Shown here piece by piece: positions 29,582-38,640 of a DNA stretch of 64,000 nucleotides (the first letter of the stretch is position 1; each line of letters begins with the position of its first letter). The position numbers and the translations under genes are program-made. The stretch is from CAZDBA01 sp965224765 (GTDB taxonomy: Bacteria; Planctomycetota; Planctomycetia; Pirellulales; Pirellulaceae), in contig CBDDAC010000011.1 in assembly GCA_965224765.1 (NCBI GenBank), positions 1 to 64,000 of the forward strand. The letters are read 5' to 3'. The notes beneath the pieces were generated by a model. It did not search any database, was not told the origin of the DNA, and saw only the letters and a program-made list of their open reading frames with translations.

Positions 29582-30796
29582 ATGCCTGTATTCGCTTATG
29601 AAGCCCGAAATGAAGCCAATCGAACGGTAAAAGGCACCGTTGCTGGGGACAGTCCGCGCCAGGCGAGGCAGATGTTGCGCGATCAGGGCTTAAAAATTGT
29701 CAGCATTAACCAGCAAGAGGCAAAAAAACCCTCGCGAGCCGGACGTTTACTCCCGTTTTCGTCCAGAAAAAAATTTACGGCTTTGGTGTCAAATTTTACC
29801 GGCGAGCTGGCAACTCTGTTATCAGTAGGCGTTGCATTGCACGAAGCATTGGAAACGCTTTCATTGCAATACAAAGGAAAATTTCGTGATGTGATTCTAC
29901 ACCTCACAGAAGCAGTTACATCTGGACGAAGCTTGGGCGACGCCATGATGGATCAGCCCAACGTATTCGATAACTTGGCGATCAAAATGGTTCAAGTCGG
30001 AGAAAACACGGGACGATTGGACCAATCCTTGCGCCAACTTTCGGAATTTCAACGCCGTGCACTTTCCTTCAAGGACAAAGTGCTATCCGCCATGCTTTAT
30101 CCATTGATTGTATTGGGAGTCAGCATGATCGTTACCATCTTTTTGATGGCAGTCGTGATCCCGATGCTGTTGGAAAATCTCATCGATGCAGATCGACCGC
30201 TACCATGGCCTACGAAAATCCTAAAATTCGCGAGTGATTCGCTGGTCCAACATGGCTGGTGGCTGGCAGCAGTTCTCGTCGCCGTTGCGATGGCCATTGC
30301 AATCGCAGTGCGAACGGAAAAGGGAAAACGAACCTGGTATCGAATCCTACGCAAGGTTCCGCTTTTTGGAAAACTAGGGGCAAAGCAAGAAATTGCCAAA
30401 GTATCATTGGTGATTTCGACCCTAATGAAAAATGGCATTGAGTTTTTGAATGCGATGAAGATTGCCAAAGGGGCCTCAAAAAATCCGCTATTGAGGGACG
30501 CCCTCGAGTCCTGCGAACAAAATGTCCAGTCCGGCCGAGATATTGGACAAGCGATTAAGGCCACTGATTATTTTCCCCCAATGGTCACTCAAGTGTTTAC
30601 CGTTGGACAAAAATCGGGGAAGCTTGATGAGATGCTATTCCAACTTTCTCAAGACTACGATGAACAAGTAGAAACCGTATCGGGTAGAATATCGACAACG
30701 ATTGAACCGATCCTCATTTTGGGACTATCTATTTTTGTAGGCTTCGTTTTGTTTGCCACATTATTACCTGTTTTGGAGGCAAGTAATGTACTTTAG
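29582..30796 (+). CDS. gspF: Type II secretion inner-membrane protein GspF
   Basis: 404 residues with the two repeated GspF/PilC cytoplasmic domains (FTGELATLLSVGVALHEALE and LVISTLMKNGIEFLNAMKIA), each followed by membrane helices (YPLIVLGVSMIVTIFLMAVV, ILILGLSIFVGFVLFATLLP). N-terminal PVFAYEARNEANRTVKGTV is typical. It is the platform protein between GspE and the pseudopilus. It is the first gene of the plus-strand operon and overlaps gspG by 11 bases. Confidence 0.93.
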   Translation: MPVFAYEARNEANRTVKGTVAGDSPRQARQMLRDQGLKIVSINQQEAKKPSRAGRLLPFSSRKKFTALVSNFTGELATLLSVGVALHEALETLSLQYKGKFRDVILHLTEAVTSGRSLGDAMMDQPNVFDNLAIKMVQVGENTGRLDQSLRQLSEFQRRALSFKDKVLSAMLYPLIVLGVSMIVTIFLMAVVIPMLLENLIDADRPLPWPTKILKFASDSLVQHGWWLAAVLVAVAMAIAIAVRTEKGKRTWYRILRKVPLFGKLGAKQEIAKVSLVISTLMKNGIEFLNAMKIAKGASKNPLLRDALESCEQNVQSGRDIGQAIKATDYFPPMVTQVFTVGQKSGKLDEMLFQLSQDYDEQVETVSGRISTTIEPILILGLSIFVGFVLFATLLPVLEASNVL

Positions 30797-31208
30797 TCGT
30801 CGACACACTCGGTCAGCATTTACGTTAATGGAAATGTTGGTTGTTATTGCGATTCTCGGCCTGCTGGTAGGGACCGTCGCAGTCAGCATGCAAGGCCACA
30901 TGGCGCGTGCAAGAATTAGTACCGCAAAAGCAGAGATAGTCAGGCTGACTGAGGCCCTCGATTTTTTCAGCGGAACCAACGCTCGCTACCCCACCACTGA
31001 TGAAGGACTCGAAATTCTCACGGCTCCTGGCGGCAACAAAGAGGACGAGTACATTTCGGCCCGTGACCTCAACGACCCGTGGGGAAGCGCCTATGAGTAT
31101 GTCGTCCCTGGCCCGAACAACGAACCTTTCGAATTGATCAGTGCCGGCCCGGATGGTCAATTCGAATCTGAGGACGACCTTTCCAACCTAACACTCGGCG
31201 ATGAGTAA
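30786..31208 (+). CDS. gspG: Major pseudopilin GspG
   Basis: ATG at 30786 inside the end of gspF. A short basic leader is followed by AFTLMEMLVVIAILGLLVG, the class III prepilin signal and helix, and by the GspG signature YPTTDEGLEIL, the ARDLNDPWGSAYEYVVPG loop and a GPDGQ segment. About 140 residues. It should form the pseudopilus shaft. The residue before the cleavage site is Ala rather than the usual Gly. Confidence 0.93.
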   Translation: MYFSRRHTRSAFTLMEMLVVIAILGLLVGTVAVSMQGHMARARISTAKAEIVRLTEALDFFSGTNARYPTTDEGLEILTAPGGNKEDEYISARDLNDPWGSAYEYVVPGPNNEPFELISAGPDGQFESEDDLSNLTLGDE

Positions 31209-31707
31209 CCAGCGAAAGGCATTTAGCCTCATCGAATTGGTCACCGTATTGACGATCATTGGACTTGTGATGGCAACCGTTTCGCTCAACTGGATGACGC
31301 CATTGCGGCGAGCGCAATTTTCCGAATCCGTTCGAAAAGTCCAATCGATTGACCAAAAGACTCGACTTCATTCGCGAACTCGAAAATTCGCTTCTTGGAT
31401 TGAGTTTGATATGGGTAGTAATCAAATATCCTATGCACGCATCTCGGATTTAGGCAAAGTATCTGACCTCACCTTTTCTCTCCCTTCCGATCATCAGATC
31501 AAAAAAATTACCACTCAGACCGGGAACAGGACTTCCGGAAAATATCGTTGTGCAATCAATCAATTTGGAATTAGTGAATCCTTCGGGATCCAAATCACGG
31601 ACGGCAGCCAGGAAAAATGGATCGTAGTCGCCGGCGGAACGGGACAAAGCAAAACTTATGAGAATGAATCGCAATTCAGTATTCCCAACGCACAACTGGC
31701 CCCATAA
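31201..31707 (+). CDS. gspH: Minor pseudopilin GspH-like
   Basis: Overlaps gspG by 8 bases. The prepilin start KAFSLIELVTVLTIIGLVMA is followed by a variable beta-rich body of about 140 residues. Position between gspG and gspI supports GspH. As in GspG here, Ala precedes the cleavage site. Confidence 0.75.
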   Translation: MSNQRKAFSLIELVTVLTIIGLVMATVSLNWMTPLRRAQFSESVRKVQSIDQKTRLHSRTRKFASWIEFDMGSNQISYARISDLGKVSDLTFSLPSDHQIKKITTQTGNRTSGKYRCAINQFGISESFGIQITDGSQEKWIVVAGGTGQSKTYENESQFSIPNAQLAP

Positions 31708-32065
31708 AGGGCTGAGCCTTTTAGAGGTGGTTGTTAGCATTGCGTTGATGGGGGGAATCCTTGTCTCAATGCTCACGGCACACACAAGATTGGTGCGACA
31801 GTCCAATCGTGCAGCACTAACCCACACGGCAGCGACATTGGCCGATGACCTGCTGGCAGAATGGTTCGTAACAAACACAATCCCCAACAATGGGGCAGGA
31901 GAGTTTCCTACGGACCCTCGATTTCGGTGGTCGACTTCTGTGGTAGAGTTTCTCAATCATTCCTCAATATCGGCATCAGTCGTCAACTTACGTGTATTTG
32001 GAGACAACCGAGGCACACAGGAATTGGTTTTCGAAACGGAACTTGTCGTCGAGAACCAACGATGA
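31658..32065 (+). CDS. gspI: Minor pseudopilin GspI-like
   Basis: Overlaps gspH by 50 bases. Prepilin motif GLSLLEVVVSIALMGGILVS with Gly before the cleavage site and Glu at +5. About 135 residues. GspI, J and K form the pseudopilus tip in characterised systems; gene order supports the call. Confidence 0.75.
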   Translation: MRMNRNSVFPTHNWPHKGLSLLEVVVSIALMGGILVSMLTAHTRLVRQSNRAALTHTAATLADDLLAEWFVTNTIPNNGAGEFPTDPRFRWSTSVVEFLNHSSISASVVNLRVFGDNRGTQELVFETELVVENQR

Positions 32066-32625
32066 GAAAACACATCAAACGCTCAGGGTTTACCCTGACA
32101 GAAATTCTTACGGCCTTGGTCCTGGCCACCATGGTCTTGACGCTGCTCATGGGTTTGACCGGTCGAATCTCCAGAACCAATCGCGGCATCATCCAAAGGC
32201 GCCCCGACAGCTCCTGGCAAACTCAGTTGCTCGAAAACCTTCAAGCTGACTTCGAAAACTGTCGGTCCATTACCGTCACCCCCCGTCAAATCGTCTTTGT
32301 GGGCTACTCAATCCCCAGGATCGTTGACCTTTCAGTTCTATCGGAAGTGCCCGCGGGACATTTGCCAATAGAAGTGGTCTACGAAACCGTGGAAAAGAAA
32401 GATACATGGTGGTTGATACGAAAAGAAAAACTGGCCGGGTACATTGATTCGGATTTTGAACAATCGACTTTGATGGCCAATGGAATCGCACGGTTCCGCC
32501 TGCTCGATGAGCTTCAGACAGACGTCGCGCCACCCGTGCTTCGACTCGTGCTTGAGGGCAAGGCGTTTAACGCGAATGAACGCATTCAGTTCAACTTGGT
32601 CCGGCATGGAGGAATCACCGAATGA
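32062..32625 (+). CDS. gspJ: Minor pseudopilin GspJ-like
   Basis: ATG at 32062 overlaps the gspI stop (ATGA). Prepilin motif GFTLTEILTALVLATMVLTL, then a body of about 160 residues with no other recognisable motif. The open frame extends upstream to 31861 but the internal ATG is clearly the start. Confidence 0.75.
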   Translation: MRKHIKRSGFTLTEILTALVLATMVLTLLMGLTGRISRTNRGIIQRRPDSSWQTQLLENLQADFENCRSITVTPRQIVFVGYSIPRIVDLSVLSEVPAGHLPIEVVYETVEKKDTWWLIRKEKLAGYIDSDFEQSTLMANGIARFRLLDELQTDVAPPVLRLVLEGKAFNANERIQFNLVRHGGITE

Positions 32626-33488
32626 AGATTCCCCGTCCACAACGGAAGGGATTCGTGCTGATGATGACCTTGTTTGTTTTGGCCATCGTTGGGCTACTGT
32701 TGATCTCCCTTGCCAATCACAGCATGGTCACGGCAACAGATGCCTTGAATCTCAGGCGCGAAACAGAGCGGAAATGGGCAAAAGCCAGTTGCCAACGTTT
32801 CGTCCTGGACCATATCGACGACTTCCTCACCACCCAAGGCAGAGATGGAAATCTGGTGCCCATTAGGCAAAACCGACTAACCATTTACCTAAATGAAACC
32901 GCGTTTGAAATTTTAATAGAAGACGAATCTGCCAAGCTTGGCATCAACTCCTTATTCGAATACTCCAGTCGGGTAAAAACAGCCCAGATAATCCGGCGAC
33001 TCCTGCCATCCAACAGCGGCTTGATCGTCAAATTACGTCCCAACAATGACGAAACATCGGATGCCATCAACAACCGCTTCGAAAGCTGGGGACAGGTATT
33101 CAGCCTGCCTGCTGACGAAACAGGCTTCCTTCAATCCCGCTTGGCACTTGCTACTGAAAAACTTACTTGTTGGAGTGATCGAATCAATGTGCGAACCGCC
33201 CCGAATAGTATACTGACCGAAGCAATCAAATCGATCGCTGGCGGCTCCGTAGCGAGCCAAATCGTTTCTGCTCGAAACAAGACCCCACAAGCATCTGCCA
33301 GTGAATTAATCAATGCGACCGGCGCCAACCAGGACAAACATAAAGAACTGACTCGCCTGCTTTCCGATCGGTCATGGTGTCAATCTGTTACCATTCAAAC
33401 ACGACGTTCAGGTTACACTAGTACAACACAACTATTTCGCAAATTCTATACGTCCTCGATCTATCGCATTCAAAGTTATCGTTGGTAA
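32622..33488 (+). CDS. gspK: Minor pseudopilin GspK-like
   Basis: Overlaps gspJ by ATGA. Starts MKIPRPQRKGFVLMMTLFVL, a GspK-type leader in which the +5 Glu is missing, as usual for GspK. The body carries the GspK-like EDESAKLGINSLFEYSS segment (the D-E-x-x-K-x-x-x-N element) and a helical domain. 288 residues, close to family size. Confidence 0.8.
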   Translation: MKIPRPQRKGFVLMMTLFVLAIVGLLLISLANHSMVTATDALNLRRETERKWAKASCQRFVLDHIDDFLTTQGRDGNLVPIRQNRLTIYLNETAFEILIEDESAKLGINSLFEYSSRVKTAQIIRRLLPSNSGLIVKLRPNNDETSDAINNRFESWGQVFSLPADETGFLQSRLALATEKLTCWSDRINVRTAPNSILTEAIKSIAGGSVASQIVSARNKTPQASASELINATGANQDKHKELTRLLSDRSWCQSVTIQTRRSGYTSTTQLFRKFYTSSIYRIQSYRW

Positions 33489-33492
33489 CCCG

Positions 33493-33957
33493 TTGCAGAA
33501 ATTCTTCACTACAGCTTTTTGCTTACTTGCATTCGCGGGTTCATTCGCCATGATCGCCTGGAGCGTGATCGCGCCACTGCCAAATCCCCAAATTGCCGAA
33601 TCAAAATCCGAAGAACCTCTAGAATTTGAGATGGCCCCAATGTTCGAAACGGCCGATTTCGAGTCTTTGTGGAATAAAAAATTACAGGGCAAACCTCCTG
33701 TATCGACTTCATCCACGGCCCCCGCTCCTCCCCAACCCAAAGTCGTCCTTCCTGAGCAATTAAAATTGCGAGGAGTTTTTTACGTGGGACCGGGAGATCC
33801 CGCCGCAGCGACATTTTCGACGGGTTCAGATGACCTAAAAACCTATTACGTTGGTGATTCAGTTCTCGACGCCAAAATCCTGGAGATAGAGGAGACTCAA
33901 GTAAAACTTTTTTATCGAGACTCGGAGTTCACATTGAAACTCGGGGGTAAGGAATGA
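33493..33957 (+). CDS. Type II secretion GspC/PilP-like inner-membrane protein
   Basis: TTG start at 33493, 4 bases after gspK. One N-terminal membrane helix (FCLLAFAGSFAMIAWSVI), a Pro/Ser linker and a small beta domain (LKLRGVFYVGPGDPAAATFS, YYVGDSVLDAKILEIEETQV) that resembles the HR domain of GspC or PilP, which contacts the secretin. 154 residues. Position before gspL supports a GspC role. Confidence 0.65.
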   Translation: MQKFFTTAFCLLAFAGSFAMIAWSVIAPLPNPQIAESKSEEPLEFEMAPMFETADFESLWNKKLQGKPPVSTSSTAPAPPQPKVVLPEQLKLRGVFYVGPGDPAAATFSTGSDDLKTYYVGDSVLDAKILEIEETQVKLFYRDSEFTLKLGGKE

Positions 33958-35192
33958 AACCGACCTTCAGTTTGACTCTGTCACGAAACATCTGTCGCAT
34001 TGATCGATGGGACACTCAACAAACACGACAAGTCGACACCGTTAACGATTGGGAGGCGCTGGCGGTCAAGTCACTACGTGAATTTGGACTCAAAACGGAA
34101 GCAATTCTAATCCTACTGGATTCGCAACTCGTACTCGTCCATCCAATCACCCAAGAACAAGGAAAGCTCAAGCAGGAGGAATTGGCCTTTGAGTTGGAGT
34201 CTCAATTCCCCATCGATGTCGAAGACATGCTTCCACTTGTTCACGGTAAAGACGCCCCACTCGCAATGGCGATCTCACGTGGCGACATCCAAAATTTGAT
34301 GGAAAATCTCAATGCAGACAAGATTCCAATCCTGGGTATCACCCCGACCTCGACCCTTTTACTCGAGCCTCTCAAGGCTGAACGTCGTTCTAATACCTTT
34401 CTCATCGCCACAACCAATCGAGGGGAACTAATACGGCATCAATCTAACCAAATGATTGGCTGGCAAGTGTTTTACGACGCCAGGCAGATTGAGGAAAACT
34501 GCAAGGTAGGCGCCAACGAGCCCTGCCAACTCATTCATTCAGAGGACTCTGAGTTTTCACCAACAACATCTTGGGATGACAGCCTAGCTCATCCATGGGA
34601 AGACCTGCTAAGAAAGGCAATCAGTATCGCGATTGCCAGGCGACAACCACCCGAAATCAATTTCTTGCCGCTGATCTCCGGGGCAAAAACCTCTGGAGCA
34701 ATGAAATTGGGCACTCAAATTTTCGGGGCCTTTTGTGTCATGCTATTCGTGATTGCGGTGTCGCTATTCGTTCGCGACCAAAAAATGTCTCGGGAAATCG
34801 TCAGCAATGAAAACGAAATGCAATCGATCCTAAAAGAAGTTCTTCCCAAGCACAGTCACACACAACTGGTACAACGTGCGCTTCAAGGCGAGCTTGATAC
34901 CAGGCGAGCAATGCGTCCTCTGGCAAAACGAAGCCAGCAGGCTTCTTGGATCCTGGCCAACCTTCGAGCGATCCTGTCGAACGTCCCCAATGACAATACA
35001 TTCAAAATCGATTCCATAGAAATCAACTCAAAAAATTCACGAGTCAAAGGGGCAACGGAGTTGGCATCAAGCCTTGAGATGCTCATCGACGGATTGGAAA
35101 ACGACAGCCTGAAGGTTGAGTGGAATTCTGAAGACACGAATTTTGAGGCATTGATAAAACGCGCCAATTCGGAGGGCCAGCATGAAAATTAA
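33954..35192 (+). CDS. gspL: Type II secretion GspL-like protein
   Basis: Overlaps the previous gene by ATGA. Residues 1-235 look like the actin-like cytoplasmic domain (ELAFELESQFPIDVEDML is the PilM/GspL-type segment); a membrane helix (MKLGTQIFGAFCVMLFVIAV) is followed by a coiled coil and a ferredoxin-like periplasmic part. 412 residues. It recruits GspE to the membrane in known systems. Confidence 0.75.
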   Translation: MKPTFSLTLSRNICRIDRWDTQQTRQVDTVNDWEALAVKSLREFGLKTEAILILLDSQLVLVHPITQEQGKLKQEELAFELESQFPIDVEDMLPLVHGKDAPLAMAISRGDIQNLMENLNADKIPILGITPTSTLLLEPLKAERRSNTFLIATTNRGELIRHQSNQMIGWQVFYDARQIEENCKVGANEPCQLIHSEDSEFSPTTSWDDSLAHPWEDLLRKAISIAIARRQPPEINFLPLISGAKTSGAMKLGTQIFGAFCVMLFVIAVSLFVRDQKMSREIVSNENEMQSILKEVLPKHSHTQLVQRALQGELDTRRAMRPLAKRSQQASWILANLRAILSNVPNDNTFKIDSIEINSKNSRVKGATELASSLEMLIDGLENDSLKVEWNSEDTNFEALIKRANSEGQHEN

Positions 35193-35679
35193 GCCCATCT
35201 ATTTGCTTCCAGTGTTCCTGATCTTTCTGATCGCGCTCGCCTGGTCAAACTACAACGCAACGAAAACTAAATGGAAGGATTCCATAACAAAACTGGAACG
35301 ATGTGTTCGATTGAAAAATGATATTCAAAAACTGAATTCTGACCTCAACCAACACCTTTGTATATCAACGAGCGGATTTGACTATAGCCGAGCGTTTAAC
35401 GATAAACTTTCCATGGCAGGTATCAGCAGTACAACGACTCCCTCAGAGTCCACCAATATGCAAGATTTGCAGGATTTGAAAATCGAAATGCGGCAGTTTG
35501 ATACCAACTTTGCCACCCTCTCACTTGAAGAACTAGCTCGCCTTTTACTTTCTACTAGCCAGTCCAACAATGATATGTTTGTGGAAAAAGTTGAAATCAG
35601 CGCGCCTCAAGAATCCCAGCGCAAAGCAAACGAAAAATGGAGTGCAAGGATCAACTGGATTTACTTTGAATCCAAGTGA
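35182..35679 (+). CDS. gspM: Type II secretion GspM-like protein
   Basis: Overlaps gspL by 11 bases. A single N-terminal membrane helix (IYLLPVFLIFLIALAWS) is followed by a short coiled coil and a small ferredoxin-like domain. 165 residues. Sequence motifs are weak; the topology and the position after gspL make GspM the best call. Confidence 0.65.
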   Translation: MKIKPIYLLPVFLIFLIALAWSNYNATKTKWKDSITKLERCVRLKNDIQKLNSDLNQHLCISTSGFDYSRAFNDKLSMAGISSTTTPSESTNMQDLQDLKIEMRQFDTNFATLSLEELARLLLSTSQSNNDMFVEKVEISAPQESQRKANEKWSARINWIYFESK

Positions 35680-35751
35680 TAGCAATTCCAAGATTGACAA
35701 TTTCTCGCTCGATCTGTAATCAACGCCCATACCATTTCGCCCGGGATAGAT

Positions 35752-36471
35752 GTGCGTATTTTCCTATTACTTCTGACCATCATTGCCTGCTGTCACATCG
35801 GCTGCGCTCCAGCCAAATCAAGCGCCAGAGTTGACTATCGAACTGCCACCGGTTCAACGGGCGGAGACCCCGAAAGTGCGCAAGCTCATTTCACTGAGGC
35901 GATCAACCTGCTGTGCGTCAACAACCTGTGTGATGCGGAACAGGCTCTGCACCAATCGTTGATTTGCGATGGCTCATTTGGCCCTGCACACAATGCGTTG
36001 GGCAAGATCTACTTTGATCAGAAAAAATTCTACTTAGCGGCTTGGGAATTCGAACATGCCAATCGCTTGATGGCCGGTAGACCTGAACCCATCAACAATC
36101 TTGGTTTGGTGTACGAATCCGTTGGGCAACTAGACAAAGCAATCCAGTGGTTTTTGGAAGCCAACACGATTGACGAATCGAATCCACAATATCTCGGCAA
36201 CCTGATCCGAGCACGAATTCGGCGCGGTGACAAAACGTCAGATCTTCATTTCATGCTTGAACGATTGATCGTGATGGATGACCGACCCGAGTGGCGAACA
36301 TGGGCGAGGAAACAAATCGCCGTCGGCACGGTCGACGCTCCGATTGTACCTGACTATCCGGCCATCGAGCGCGACCCATACGGACATCAAAACAAAGATC
36401 CCGAAATCGCGCCGCCTGACCTGGAATCACATTCCCGTCCGATCATTGAGCCGATTGAAGACAACCGCTAG
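35752..36471 (+). CDS. TPR lipoprotein, possible secretion pilotin
   Basis: GTG start at 35752. Lipoprotein signal MRIFLLLLTIIACCHIGC with Cys at residue 18, then three to four tetratricopeptide repeats (CDAEQALHQSLICDGSFGPA, AAWEFEHANRLMAGRPEPIN, GQLDKAIQWFLEANTIDESN). PilF/PilW-type TPR lipoproteins help the secretin reach the outer membrane; being last in the gsp operon this could be the equivalent, but that is inferred. Ends acidic and proline rich. Confidence 0.7.
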   Translation: MRIFLLLLTIIACCHIGCAPAKSSARVDYRTATGSTGGDPESAQAHFTEAINLLCVNNLCDAEQALHQSLICDGSFGPAHNALGKIYFDQKKFYLAAWEFEHANRLMAGRPEPINNLGLVYESVGQLDKAIQWFLEANTIDESNPQYLGNLIRARIRRGDKTSDLHFMLERLIVMDDRPEWRTWARKQIAVGTVDAPIVPDYPAIERDPYGHQNKDPEIAPPDLESHSRPIIEPIEDNR

Positions 36472-36488
36472 TGTCCGGCATTTATGGA

Positions 36489-36543
36489 AACCCGACGCGT
36501 GAGCGAGGACGAACCTGACACGTCCTCGCTCACGCGTCGGGTT
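36489..36543. repeat. REP-like 23-bp inverted repeat
   Basis: Perfect arms AACCCGACGCGTGAGCGAGG and 3 further bases, and their complement, around a 9-base loop. A sibling lies at 59392-59453. Placed between convergent genes (36471 and 36780), where it could act as a bidirectional terminator. In translation it yields the familiar METRRVSEDE / SLTRRV pseudo-peptide. The remaining 36544-36779 shows no gene. Confidence 0.9.
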
Positions 36544-36779
36544 ACCATTGCCTCCTCAAATATTGCAATACTCTGTACGTCGCATTCACCTGTAACTGCG
36601 GCCGTCACCAAGAGACTGGACAAGAGCCCGGACCGCCAGTCGACGTGGCCCAACGCGTCCAGGAAAAATACATTGAGCCCAACAGCAAATGATCGCGCCA
36701 ACTGGAACATTGGCTCCCAGCTCCATCACTATCCTCAATTGCCAACGCTGCAAAGATGCATCAAAGACCGCCACAACGT

Positions 36780-37646
36780 CTATTCGACGATGTAGATTTC
36801 TTCTTCATTCATCAGCTCAGGAACCTCAGCATCAACCTCACCAAGCCCAGTCACGAAGTTCAAATCGCTCATTGTTCGTTCCGTGTCCTTCATACTCTCA
36901 GCGACCGCATCGATTTGCCCGCTCACAAACTCGGGATCCTGGCGATTGACGGAAATCTCTGCCAACGACTTAATTTTGTTTTCAACCCGTTCAAGCTCTA
37001 AGGTGACAAATTGATAATTGCCGCTGGCCCGTTTGTAATTCTCCAACCGCTCTTGAAGCGTGGATTGATTGTCCAAGAGCGTGCGACGAATTTTTGCAGA
37101 ATGGGATTCCGTTTCACCCTGCTCGAGTTCATCCAGCTGAGTTTCAATACGCGTCAAATCTTCCTTGATCTTTTCCTCAGACACCGTGTCAAAGAACAGT
37201 TCCATTGAATGCTGAGAAAACAACAATCTCAAATAAACCCAAAGCAAACGATCCAATCCTCTAGTTTGCATCGAAGCAAGATTTAGATCCGAATTGAAAT
37301 CAGAGGGTGCCTGAAGATCAACCGCGATCCGACCCAACCGTTTGCAACGCTCGCGCAAACTCTGGTAGCGTTCATACTTTTTTCTCGGAAGAGAACGCTG
37401 AATCTTTTCCAAGACACCCATGTTTCGACGAGAGGTTACCTCTCGGGTCGCTTTGGCCGATTGGGCATCAACGTAGCTTTGAAATTTCGGATGCGTGCCA
37501 AGCAATCCAAGGTAAGCAGCTTCAACCGCCATCACGATGGGAACCGTAATATCAGGTCGACCCGTCAGCGTAGCGAATCCAACACCGCCAGCAAAAAGGA
37601 GCAGGTTCCACTGATTCAAAAAGGCTTTTTTTACGTATGCGAACAC
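36780..37646 (-). CDS. Coiled-coil membrane protein, last gene of the PspA/ABC cluster
   Basis: Not recognised. 288 residues. The N-terminus has a hydrophobic hairpin (QWNLLLFAGGVGFATLTG, then ITVPIVMAVEAAYLGLLG) and a short basic start MFAYVKKAF; the rest is almost all charged helix with heptad-like spacing (EKIKEDLTRIETQLDELEQG, QSTLQERLENYKRASGNYQF, ELERVENKIKSLAE). The C-terminus is acidic and ends in an aliphatic pair (YIVE). It lies 82 bases after the ABC ATPase on the same strand. A membrane-bound partner that contacts PspA or the AAA+ protein through coiled coils is a reasonable guess. Confidence 0.65.
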   Translation of the reverse strand: MFAYVKKAFLNQWNLLLFAGGVGFATLTGRPDITVPIVMAVEAAYLGLLGTHPKFQSYVDAQSAKATREVTSRRNMGVLEKIQRSLPRKKYERYQSLRERCKRLGRIAVDLQAPSDFNSDLNLASMQTRGLDRLLWVYLRLLFSQHSMELFFDTVSEEKIKEDLTRIETQLDELEQGETESHSAKIRRTLLDNQSTLQERLENYKRASGNYQFVTLELERVENKIKSLAEISVNRQDPEFVSGQIDAVAESMKDTERTMSDLNFVTGLGEVDAEVPELMNEEEIYIVE

Positions 37647-37728
37647 AGTCAGTCGTCGTAATGTTGTTTCAATAAAGGAAAATGAGGATCAATTGCGTGG
37701 CAACGAACTTCCAAAAAATCCATCGTGG

Positions 37729-38640
37729 TCACCCAAGCCCGGATCGTTTCAAGGCCTCTTCGGCAGCGATTAGATCACGAACATAGTATACCGTGTCCTG
37801 AAATTTCTGTTCACGTTGCATTTTTGCAGCGGATCGGTCTGGTGGTTCCACTTCGATCTCTCGGGCCAATGTGCCGGGAGAACTACTAAGCACATAAACT
37901 CGATCCCCCAGATAAACCGCTTCCTCAATCGAATGCGTAACAAAAAAGACTGTCGCCTGAACCTTGCGCCAAAGACTGACGAGCAAGTCCTGCATGTTCA
38001 ACCGAGTCTGAGGATCTAATGCACCGAAAGGTTCGTCCATCAAGATCACACGCGGCTTCAAAATTAAACTTCTTGCAATGGCCACGCGCTGCCGCATTCC
38101 ACCGGAAAGCTCATGCGGGTACTTATTTTGATCATGGGTGACATCCAAACCAACTTGTTCAATCCAATGGCGACCCAGTTCTTCGCGAACTTTGCGAGGT
38201 ACGCCATGACATTCCAATCCAAAGGTGATGTTATCCAACACGGTACGATGATCGAAACTTGTGTAATCCTGGAAAACCATACCGCGATCCGCTCCAGGAC
38301 CAGAAACAACCTCTCCCATAACGGAAACCGTCCCGGACGTTGGCGGATGCTGAGGTTCCAAACCGGCAATCAATTTCAGAATCGTACTTTTGCCACAACC
38401 GCTCGGCCCCAGCACACCAATAAACTCCCCCGCCTCTGACTTGTCTTGCACCGAAAATGCAAGGTCCTTTATGGCCGTAAAGGCGTTTGGCTGACCTGCG
38501 TTATAGGTCTTGGTTACATTGACAAACTCAACGACCGGTGGCGATGAAGTGTTGGCTCGTTTCTTGTTTTTCGATTCTGCTGAGATGTCCCTGCCCATAC
38601 CGACTTGAACACCAGGTAATGATTTGCTCAAGGTCGCCAC
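37729..38640 (-). CDS. ABC transporter ATP-binding protein, nitrate/sulfonate/taurine type
   Basis: 303 residues with Walker A GPSGCGKST, Q-loop VFQDYTSFDHRTV, signature LSGGMRQRVAIARSL, Walker B VILMDEPFGALD and switch His in VTHSIEEAV. Closest in pattern to SsuB/TauB/NrtD. A 35-residue basic N-terminal extension precedes the domain. The start overlaps the permease stop by 13 bases. It energises import through the adjacent permease. Confidence 0.92.
   Translation of the reverse strand: MATLSKSLPGVQVGMGRDISAESKNKKRANTSSPPVVEFVNVTKTYNAGQPNAFTAIKDLAFSVQDKSEAGEFIGVLGPSGCGKSTILKLIAGLEPQHPPTSGTVSVMGEVVSGPGADRGMVFQDYTSFDHRTVLDNITFGLECHGVPRKVREELGRHWIEQVGLDVTHDQNKYPHELSGGMRQRVAIARSLILKPRVILMDEPFGALDPQTRLNMQDLLVSLWRKVQATVFFVTHSIEEAVYLGDRVYVLSSSPGTLAREIEVEPPDRSAAKMQREQKFQDTVYYVRDLIAAEEALKRSGLG

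Noticed and set aside
36484..36795. Frame beginning METRRVSEDE
   Set aside because: Translation of the REP-like hairpin; a frequent false gene call in planctomycetes.
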